Below are positions 1-4,767 of a stretch of 6,036 nucleotides of DNA, piece after piece; position 1 is the first letter of the stretch, and each line of letters starts with the position of its first letter. The DNA is from Thermoleophilia bacterium. GTDB taxonomy: Bacteria; Actinomycetota; Thermoleophilia; Gaiellales; F1-60-MAGs149. Both the position numbers and the translations under genes were made by a program. The DNA is taken from positions 1 to 6,036 of the forward strand of contig JAEMTW010000024.1 of assembly GCA_016462095.1 (NCBI GenBank), written 5' to 3'. Under the pieces are notes generated by a model, which ran no database searches, had not been told where the DNA came from, and saw only the letters and a program-made list of their open reading frames with translations.

Positions 1-1
1 G

Positions 2-52
2 GGGTCAGACCCTTTGTGTCGCGTGCTCCGCACGCACAAAAGGGTCTGACCC
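2..52. repeat. Long hairpin (inverted repeat) downstream of glnA, REP-like
   Basis: The arm GGGTCAGACCCTTT (2-15) is perfectly complemented by AAAGGGTCTGACCC (39-52), giving a 14-bp outer stem. Inside an asymmetric internal loop (16-20 against 36-38) is a second 6-bp stem, GCGTGC (21-26) with GCACGC (30-35), closed by a TCC loop. Each outer arm is itself an odd palindrome (GGGTC-A-GACCC), so the DNA could also form two small hairpins. It lies 11 bases past the glnA stop codon, where a terminator would be expected, but it has no T tract for glnA transcripts. The GGGTC/GACCC arm resembles dispersed REP-type palindromes of bacterial intergenic regions; that is recollection of a style, not a database match. 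Only one copy occurs in this window. It could be a mobile palindrome, a transcript-stabilising structure, or a terminator of non-canonical type. Confidence 0.75.
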
Positions 53-62
53 TGGGGACGCG

Positions 63-1388
63 CTAGAACGTCTCCATGTACTGGTCGATCTCCCAGCCGT
101 GGACCTGAGCCTGGTAGTTCTTCCATTCGGCTCGCTTCTCGGCGATGAAGGCCTCGGTGATGTGCGGGCCGAGCGCCGTGGTCAGCACCTTGTCGGCGGC
201 AAAGGCATCGATCGCCAGCGACAGGTTGTGAGGAAGCCCGGTGATCTTGAGCTTCGCCGACTCCTCTTCGGAGAGGTGGTAGATGTTCTGGTTGACCGGT
301 GCCGGGGGCTTGAGGCCCCGCTTGATGCCGTCGAGGCCAGCCGCGAGCATGACCGTGAAGGCCAAGTACGGGTTGGCGGTTGGATCGGGCGTACGCAACT
401 CGGCTCGCGTGGCGCTGCCGCGCTTAGCCGGGATGCGAATCGCGGCCGAGCGGTTGCCCGGCGACCAGGCGATGTAGACCGGAGCCTCATACCCTGGCAC
501 GAGGCGCTTGTAGGAGTTGACGGTCGGGTTGGCGATCGCAGTAATTCCCGGCAGGTGCGCCAAGAGGCCGGCGATATAGGCCAGGGCCGTGTCGGACAAC
601 TGCTCCTGACCCTTCGGATCGTAGAAGGCATTTCTGCCGGCCTTCGAGAGCGACATGTTGCAGTGCATCCCAGAGCCGTTCTCGCCGAAGATTGGCTTCG
701 GCATGAACGTCGCGTGCATCCCGTTTTGTGCCGCGACGGTGCGCACGACATAACGGAACGTGGTCAGGTTATCGGCGCACGTCAAAGCATCGGCATGTCG
801 GAAGCCAATCTCGTGCTGCCCGATCGCGACCTCATGGTGCGAGACCTCAATGTGGAAGCCCAGCTGAACGAGCGTGTCTTCAATGGCACGACGCACACTC
901 TCGCCCTTGTCCATCGGACCGACGTCGAAGTAGCCTGCCTTGTCGTGCGGATCAACGGTTGGTGTGCCATCGGCGTCGCGGTTGAAGATGAAGAACTCGG
1001 CCTCGGGGCCGACGTTCATCGTGAAGCCCATCTTCTTGGCCTCAGCGATCTGGCCCTTGAGTGCGCCGCGCGGGTCGCCAGCGAACGCCGAGCCGTCGGG
1101 CTCGAGCACGTCGCAGATAATGCGCGCCACATTGCCCGTGTCGCGGCCAAGCCACGGCAGGATCGCGAACGTACTGATGTCGGGGCGGAAGTACATGTCG
1201 GACTGCTCGATGCGCTTGTACCCGCGGATCGACGAGCCGTCGAACATCATCTCGTTGTCGAGCGCCTTGCTGAGTTCCTCGACAGGAATCGAGACGTTCT
1301 TGAGGTGCCCGTACAGCTCCGTGAACTGCAGCCGCACGAAGCGGACGTTGTTCGCCTTGCACTGGGCGAGTAGTTCTTTCTTCGTCAT
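63..1388 (-). CDS. glnA: Glutamine synthetase, type I-alpha
   Basis: Cytoplasmic enzyme making glutamine from glutamate, ammonia and ATP, the main entry of ammonium into metabolism; GSI enzymes form dodecamers. The 441 residues match the usual length of the short alpha class. Seen in order: an N-terminal beta-grasp domain with MFDGSSIRGY (48-57), whose Asp50 completes the neighbouring subunit's site; metal-ligand glutamates in GPEAEFF (Glu129, Glu131); HHEVAIGQHEIGF (184-196) with Glu186 and Glu193; NGSGMHCN (237-244) with His242; NSYKRLVPGYEAP (291-303) with flap Glu301; and the nucleotide/glutamate-site segment NRSAAIRIP (312-320). Arg59 in KRIEQSDM corresponds to Arg62 of Bacillus GS, used in glutamine feedback inhibition. 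The roughly 25-residue insertion and adenylylation-site context of the beta class are missing, although a tyrosine (370) remains, so control by feedback rather than adenylylation is inferred. The start is supported by GGAGGG eight bases before ATG. The gene is intact and monocistronic as far as visible. Confidence 0.97.
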   Translation of the reverse strand: MTKKELLAQCKANNVRFVRLQFTELYGHLKNVSIPVEELSKALDNEMMFDGSSIRGYKRIEQSDMYFRPDISTFAILPWLGRDTGNVARIICDVLEPDGSAFAGDPRGALKGQIAEAKKMGFTMNVGPEAEFFIFNRDADGTPTVDPHDKAGYFDVGPMDKGESVRRAIEDTLVQLGFHIEVSHHEVAIGQHEIGFRHADALTCADNLTTFRYVVRTVAAQNGMHATFMPKPIFGENGSGMHCNMSLSKAGRNAFYDPKGQEQLSDTALAYIAGLLAHLPGITAIANPTVNSYKRLVPGYEAPVYIAWSPGNRSAAIRIPAKRGSATRAELRTPDPTANPYLAFTVMLAAGLDGIKRGLKPPAPVNQNIYHLSEEESAKLKITGLPHNLSLAIDAFAADKVLTTALGPHITEAFIAEKRAEWKNYQAQVHGWEIDQYMETF

Positions 1389-1539
1389 GTCTGTGTCCCT
1401 CCGGGTCTAGCGGCGTCGCCCCACCGGGCACGCCGCGACGGGGAACGCAGCGTCGCGTCGTGGTGGGCACCGTTGCCAACCACGACCGGAAAGGTAGCAG
1501 GGGGTGCGGACATCCGCGCTATTCTCATCGTCGTTCCCT
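1389..1539 (-). promoter_or_regulatory. glnA leader/promoter region with nested inverted repeats
   Basis: This 151-base spacer serves glnA (minus) and the tRNA gene (plus). Next to glnA is a clear ribosome binding site, GGAGGG read on the minus strand, 8 bases before the ATG. The rest of the leader is GC-rich and can fold into nested stems: CCCACC (1420-1425) with GGTGGG (1462-1467), enclosing CGCGACG (1434-1440) with CGTCGCG (1451-1457). A minus-strand TGCTACCTT around 1492-1500 resembles an extended -10 element and would give a leader of roughly 100 bases, but no good -35 is visible. I see no recognisable GlnR-type operator or riboswitch. The nested stems could be chance in such GC-rich DNA. 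Confidence 0.3.
1520..1525 (+). promoter_or_regulatory. Probable -10 element for the tRNA-Leu gene
   Basis: TATTCT lies 14 bases before the 5' end of the mature tRNA and is the only AT-rich stretch in the neighbourhood. A start at about 1532 would leave a leader of some 8 bases for RNase P to remove. No convincing -35 hexamer is found 16-18 bases upstream; TTGCCA at 1473-1478 is too far away. The call rests on position and the TANNNT pattern alone. Confidence 0.4.
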
Positions 1540-1623
1540 GCCGGAGTGGCGGAATTGGTAGACGCACCGGATTCAAAATCCGGCGTTGGTAACAATGTGC
1601 GGGTTCAAGTCCCGCCTCCGGTA
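1540..1623 (+). tRNA. tRNA-Leu, anticodon CAA
   Basis: The full cloverleaf can be drawn by hand. Acceptor stem 1540-1546 pairs with 1616-1622 (first pair G-U). D stem GCG/CGC (1549-1551 with 1563-1565) has AATTGGTAGA-type loop bases. Anticodon stem CCGGA/TCCGG (1567-1571 with 1579-1583) encloses loop TTCAAAA with anticodon CAA at 1574-1576, reading UUG codons. A long class II variable arm (1584-1588 with 1593-1597, loop GTAA) is typical of leucine tRNA. T stem GCGGG/CCCGC (1599-1603 with 1611-1615) carries loop TTCAAGT. The discriminator base is A1623, as expected for leucine. CCA is not encoded; the next three bases are the stop codon of the opposing gene, so CCA must be added after transcription. 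Confidence 0.96.
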
Positions 1624-2499
1624 CTAGTCGTCCAGAACGGTCAGGAGGAGCGCGATCCCGCTGGGGTCGCGCACCAACCAACCATCACCGTGATCGACGG
1701 GAATGCCGCCCGCGTCGCGCACGCGACCAACGACGGCGGCCCGGTCGGCTTCGGTGGTCAGCACGAGCGAGTAGAGACGCAGGCCCGCCTCGTTGGCACT
1801 GGGTCCTACCCCGCCCTCGCTGCGCCAGGTGTTGACGCCGATCTGGTGGTGATACCCACCGACGGCAAAGAAGGCAGCCTGTGGCCCAAGCGTCGTGACG
1901 AGGTCGAAGCCGATCACGTCCCGATAGAAGGCAATCGTGGTCGCGATGGCAGCGACGCGCAGATGCACGTGTCCAATCGTCGTAGCCGCTGGCAGGCCGA
2001 GATAGGGTCCGGCGGACGCCGGTGGCGCCTCGGCGATCAGGCCCGCCACGTCGAGCGGGTCGGTCGTCATCTCCTCGACCTTGCCCTCCCAATCAGATCG
2101 CGGACGATCCCAGTACATCTCGATGCCATGACCATCTGGGTCGGTCAGATAGATCGCCTCGCTGACGAAGTGGTCCGAGCTGCCGTCGATCGAAACCCGT
2201 GCACGCAGAGCGGTCTTAAGCCATGCGGCGAGATCGCTCCGCTCTGGAAGCAACAGCGCGACGTGGAAGAGTCCCGTTCGATTTGGCGCGGGCTCTACGC
2301 CCGGCTCGACCACGAGACTGATTAGAACGCGCCCGTCAACACCGAGGTCCGCTCCGCCTGGTCGTTCCGCGAGCACCTGCAGGCCAATCGCAGCGGTCCA
2401 GAAATTGAGCGAACGCTCGAGATAGGCAACGGCCAATTCCACCCTGCCAAGCACCGTGTCTGTTGGCAAGGCGCCGGGCAGAGTGGAATCAACACTCAT
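1624..2499 (-). CDS. CatE-like catechol-2,3-dioxygenase/VOC (glyoxalase) superfamily protein
   Basis: A 291-residue protein made of two vicinal-oxygen-chelate domains (about 15-132 and 172-290), the length and layout of Bacillus CatE/YfiE-type proteins annotated as catechol 2,3-dioxygenase, cytoplasmic iron enzymes that cleave aromatic rings. Landmarks shared with that family: LERSLNFW (27-34), GLFHVALLLP (76-85), SDHFVSEAIYLTDPDG (108-123) followed by GIEMYWDRPRS (125-135), GHVHLRV (176-182), FYRDVIGFD (191-199) and GGYHHQIGVNTW (214-225). Candidate metal ligands are His79 and Glu127 in the first domain and His179 and His217 or His218 in the second; the second domain ends in IALLLTVL without the usual glutamate. 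The substrate cannot be told; a glyoxalase-fold protein with another oxygen-activating role is possible. It starts 5 bases after the yceI stop codon with no strong ribosome site of its own, so translational coupling is likely, and its stop codon touches the tRNA-Leu 3' end. Confidence 0.88.
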   Translation of the reverse strand: MSVDSTLPGALPTDTVLGRVELAVAYLERSLNFWTAAIGLQVLAERPGGADLGVDGRVLISLVVEPGVEPAPNRTGLFHVALLLPERSDLAAWLKTALRARVSIDGSSDHFVSEAIYLTDPDGHGIEMYWDRPRSDWEGKVEEMTTDPLDVAGLIAEAPPASAGPYLGLPAATTIGHVHLRVAAIATTIAFYRDVIGFDLVTTLGPQAAFFAVGGYHHQIGVNTWRSEGGVGPSANEAGLRLYSLVLTTEADRAAVVGRVRDAGGIPVDHGDGWLVRDPSGIALLLTVLDD

Positions 2500-2504
2500 C
2501 GTGT

Positions 2505-3035
2505 CTACGCAGCCTTGACGAGCGAGAAGTCGAGCTCGATCGCGACCTTGTCGCTAACCAGAGCGTTATCGGCGTCGAACGTCATGCCGAAGTCCTTGCG
2601 GCTGATGTGGCCTCGCAGGTCGACGCCAACGCGCTCGTTGCCCCAGGGATCGATGCCGGTGCCACCGTGAGCGGCCTCGAGGGAGAGCGGCTTGGTGATG
2701 CCGTTGATCGTGATCTCACCGTTGACGTGGAACGTGTCACCATGCGCCTCGACCGAAGCAATGCTGTACTCGATAGCGGTGTGCACGGCAGCGTTGAAGA
2801 ATTCCTCGCCATGAAGGTGATGATCGCGACCTTCGTCACCGGTGCTGATGCTGGCGACGGCGATCGAACCGGCACCAGTGGTGGTCGTGCCATCGGACGT
2901 CAGCGAACCGGAAAACTCGCCGAACTTGCCGCGCAACTTGGCGATGCCAAGGTGGCGAACGGAGAAGTTGACGCTGGAGTGCGAGGCGTCGGCGTTCCAG
3001 GTACCGGCGGGGACGAGCGTGGTGCTGTCAGACAT
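2505..3035 (-). CDS. YceI-family (lipid/polyisoprenoid-binding-like) protein
   Basis: The 176 residues form a single YceI domain, a lipocalin-like beta barrel whose studied members bind isoprenoid quinones or other long lipids in a hydrophobic channel. Visible family marks: GTWNADASHSSVNFSVRHL (11-29), the acidic/histidine stretch STGDEGRDHHLHGEEFF (64-80), INGITKPLSLEA (110-121) and RGHISRKDFGM (141-151). There is no signal peptide, unlike E. coli YceI, so a cytoplasmic location is inferred. The start at 3035 is chosen because AGGAG stands 10 bases before this ATG and the domain begins immediately after it. An in-frame ATG at 3221 would add 62 residues of non-YceI character through the promoter region and is unlikely. 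The VOC gene follows after 5 bases, suggesting one operon, perhaps with a shared quinone or aromatic ligand (inference). The exact ligand is unknown. Confidence 0.92.
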   Translation of the reverse strand: MSDSTTLVPAGTWNADASHSSVNFSVRHLGIAKLRGKFGEFSGSLTSDGTTTTGAGSIAVASISTGDEGRDHHLHGEEFFNAAVHTAIEYSIASVEAHGDTFHVNGEITINGITKPLSLEAAHGGTGIDPWGNERVGVDLRGHISRKDFGMTFDADNALVSDKVAIELDFSLVKAA

Positions 3036-3224
3036 AGTGAGTTTGCTCCTGATCGGATTTTCATGCACCATAAACGCGTTGCCTACGAAATGTTTTCCGG
3101 GGTGGATAACACCAACTGCCCACCCAAACGAGGCCGGCATTGTCGAGCGCAGCGTCGAAGCGGGGCCTAACTCGGTTTGGTCGTTCCCCAAGGTCGCCTG
3201 AGTGCAGTGGCCTAAAGTCATGGA
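3036..3224. promoter_or_regulatory. Divergent promoter region between yceI-type and tauE-type genes
   Basis: A 189-base spacer without a convincing gene. Toward the YceI gene there is AGGAG at a normal distance from the start and a TATGGT hexamer (minus strand, 3072-3067) which would place a transcript start near 3060; no matching -35 is evident. Toward the permease gene there is TAAAGT at 3213-3218, only 6 bases before its GTG. The remainder shows no clear operator palindrome. The spacer is slightly less GC-rich near 3050-3110 than the genes around it. Confidence 0.4.
3213..3218 (+). promoter_or_regulatory. Possible -10 element for a leaderless permease transcript
   Basis: TAAAGT fits the TANNNT pattern and ends 6 bases before the GTG at 3225, where a start site would coincide with the first codon. 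No Shine-Dalgarno sequence is present before that GTG. The -35 region is not convincing, so this is a suggestion based on spacing. Confidence 0.35.
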
Positions 3225-3971
3225 GTGACGACGATCCTGACCACGGTGCTCGCGATGGTGATCATCTTGATCGCCGCGAGCGTCCGCGGCTATAGCGGCT
3301 TCGGCTTCGCCTTGATTGGCGTCGCCGGTCTCTCAATCATCAGTGCACCGAGCGTCGCGATCCCGACGGTACTCGTGTTGGAAATCATCGTTGGCCTGCT
3401 GCTCCTGCCACCGGTCTGGCGCGAGATCAGCTGGCGCCCCGTCCTCATACTGCTCGCCGGCGCGATCGTGCTGACACCGCTTGGCGCACTCTTTCTGATC
3501 CACGTACCGACCGATGTCGCGCGGATCGGCATCGCGCTGGCGATCTCCGCAGCCGCGTTGCTCCTGCTTTTTGCAGCCAAGCCGCGCAGCAGTCAAAGCA
3601 CCTCGAGCACCGTTGCCACCGGTGCCGTTGCCGGCCTCCTCAATGGAGCCTTTGGCATCAGCGGACCGCCAATCGTGCTGTTTTTCATGAGCGGTGAGCG
3701 AGCCGCAGGCGTCTCGCGCGCCTCGATGATGGCCTGCTTTCTCGTATTGGATGTGATTGCGGTAACGTCATTCGCCATCGGCGGCCTCGTCGATCGCAGC
3801 GTGCTGATCACCGTCCTCTTCTGCCTGCCGGTGCTGGCGATTGGCTCGTGGCTGGGGCATCGTGCGTTCCACGGCTCGAATACCGATCGCTTTCGCACAC
3901 GCGTGCTCTGGCTGCTTTTGGCCCTCGCGTTACTCACTGGTATCCAAGGCCTGCTGGCGTTCGTCCGCTAG
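3225..3971 (+). CDS. TauE/SafE-family membrane permease (putative sulfite/organosulfonate or anion exporter)
   Basis: A 248-residue, strongly hydrophobic protein with about seven or eight membrane segments (approximately 5-20, 25-40, 44-63, 72-93, 100-117, 130-153, 168-187, 193-210 and 226-246 as hydrophobic stretches). Two half-repeats carry the family's glycine-rich signatures: GYSGFGFALIGVAGL (22-36) in the first and GLLNGAFGISGPPIVLFF (137-154) in the second, matching the duplicated architecture of TauE/SafE permeases. Studied relatives export sulfite or sulfoacetate; others move different anions, and no substrate can be assigned here. No sulfur-metabolism gene is adjacent. The GTG start is used because the preceding ATG (3220) reads ATG-GAG-stop; ATG at residue 11 (3255) is an alternative that would cut into the first membrane segment. 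No ribosome site precedes the GTG. The VIT-type gene follows after 25 bases and may be cotranscribed. Confidence 0.88.
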   Translation: MTTILTTVLAMVIILIAASVRGYSGFGFALIGVAGLSIISAPSVAIPTVLVLEIIVGLLLLPPVWREISWRPVLILLAGAIVLTPLGALFLIHVPTDVARIGIALAISAAALLLLFAAKPRSSQSTSSTVATGAVAGLLNGAFGISGPPIVLFFMSGERAAGVSRASMMACFLVLDVIAVTSFAIGGLVDRSVLITVLFCLPVLAIGSWLGHRAFHGSNTDRFRTRVLWLLLALALLTGIQGLLAFVR

Positions 3972-3983
3972 CTCGACCCGCGT

Positions 3984-3989
3984 TACGAT
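3984..3989 (+). promoter_or_regulatory. Possible -10 element for the VIT-type gene
   Basis: TACGAT (TANNNT) lies 7 bases before the ATG at 3997, within the 25-base gap after the permease stop codon. No Shine-Dalgarno sequence is seen, so a leaderless transcript from here, or readthrough from the permease gene, are the two options. There is no clear -35. Confidence 0.35.
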
Positions 3990-3996
3990 CTCGGTC

Positions 3997-4758
3997 ATGC
4001 CTGCGATTCCAGACATCACCGCCGAGGCGCGCGCTGAGGCCGAACTCCATATCCGCGAGCACTCGCTGGGCGAGGCCGCACGGATCGGAAAGCTGTCGCG
4101 CATTCGTGAGGTTGTGCTCGGCGCACAGGACGGCCTGCTTGTACCGCTCGGTGTCGTGACCGGAATGGCCGCCGCGAGTCCGTCGCAGTCGTTGATCATT
4201 ATTGCCGGGCTCGCCGAGGCCTTCGCAGGCGCAGTCGCGATGGGTAGTGGCTCCTATCTCGCAAGCGAGGCTGAGGAAGGTCTGTTTCAGGCCGAGATCC
4301 GCGACGAGGGCGAAGAGATCGTCGAGCACTTCGAGCGCGAGGTCGCCGAACTGGCGATCATTCTCGAGCACGAGGGTCTACCCCGCGCCGACGCGGAGCA
4401 GGTTGCCCAAGGCTTGGCTGCAAACGAGAACGTCTTTCTGAGGACGAAGATTCAGAAAGAGCTCGCGCTATCGCCGGACGCGGGCGGCGACGCCCTCGGC
4501 GACGCCTTCGTCGTCGGTGGCACCTATCTCGGGGCGGCCTTCGTTCCACTCTGGCCGTACTTCGCCTTCGACCTCAACACCGCACTCGTGGTCAGCCTGA
4601 TCAGCACGCTGATTGCGTTGTTTGCGCTCGGCATCGCCAAGGGCAAGGTTGCGCGACTCGCGATCGTGCAGTCGGGCGCGAAGGTCGTGGTGATCGGCGG
4701 GATCTCGGCAGGCATCGGCTTCGCCGTCGGGCACATCGTGTCGACGTACTTCAGTTAG
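3997..4758 (+). CDS. VIT1/CCC1-family membrane transporter (putative Fe2+/Mn2+ transporter)
   Basis: A 253-residue protein of the vacuolar iron transporter family, which moves ferrous iron or manganese out of the cytoplasm in exchange for protons. A charged N-terminal stretch (1-36) leads into REVVLGAQDGLLVPLG (37-52) with Asp45, then GLAEAFAGAVAMGSGSYLAS (71-90) with Met82; both fall where plant VIT1 has its metal-translocation Asp and Met. A cytosolic glutamate-rich helical region follows (91-156, with EAEE, EIRDEGEEIVEHFEREVAE), matching the family's metal-binding domain. Three more membrane segments lie at about 167-190, 194-213 and 226-249, the usual five in all. Iron and manganese cannot be told apart. 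The start at 3997 suits the family's N-terminus; upstream in-frame sequence to 3841 lies inside the permease gene. No ribosome site is seen. The end overlaps the convergent methylaspartate ammonia-lyase gene by four bases. Confidence 0.9.
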   Translation: MPAIPDITAEARAEAELHIREHSLGEAARIGKLSRIREVVLGAQDGLLVPLGVVTGMAAASPSQSLIIIAGLAEAFAGAVAMGSGSYLASEAEEGLFQAEIRDEGEEIVEHFEREVAELAIILEHEGLPRADAEQVAQGLAANENVFLRTKIQKELALSPDAGGDALGDAFVVGGTYLGAAFVPLWPYFAFDLNTALVVSLISTLIALFALGIAKGKVARLAIVQSGAKVVVIGGISAGIGFAVGHIVSTYFS

Positions 4759-4767
4759 GACGTACGT
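4744..4767. repeat. Short inverted repeat across the convergent stop codons
   Basis: ACGTAC (4744-4749) and GTACGT (4762-4767) form a 6-bp stem with a 12-base loop that contains both stop codons. It could act as a weak bidirectional termination structure, but there is no T tract on either side and the stem is short, so it may be coincidence. No other terminator candidate lies between the two converging genes, which share bases 4755-4758. Confidence 0.3.

Noticed and set aside
99..1373. A 424-codon open frame on the plus strand opposite glnA
   Set aside because: It is the GC-rich mirror of a certain gene; the translation is arginine/valine-rich without any recognisable domain, and glnA shows full family conservation on the other strand.
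1599..1640. tRNA-Leu 3' end as an attachment site for an integrated element
   Set aside because: No second copy of the T-arm/acceptor sequence and no integrase gene are seen in the window; both flanks look like ordinary chromosomal genes.
1504..2325. A 273-codon plus-strand frame running through the tRNA and opposite the VOC gene
   Set aside because: It would translate the tRNA gene and mirrors a well-conserved protein; no ribosome site or domain supports it.
2463..3170. A 235-codon plus-strand frame opposite the YceI gene
   Set aside because: It is antisense to a clear YceI domain and has low-complexity shadow composition.
3036..3221. N-terminal extension of the YceI protein to the ATG at 3221
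   Set aside because: The extra 62 residues lack YceI character and a ribosome site, whereas the ATG at 3035 has AGGAG 10 bases upstream and fits the family start.
3841..3996. N-terminal extension of the VIT protein into the permease gene
   Set aside because: The added residues are an out-of-frame reading of the permease; the ATG at 3997 gives the normal family length.
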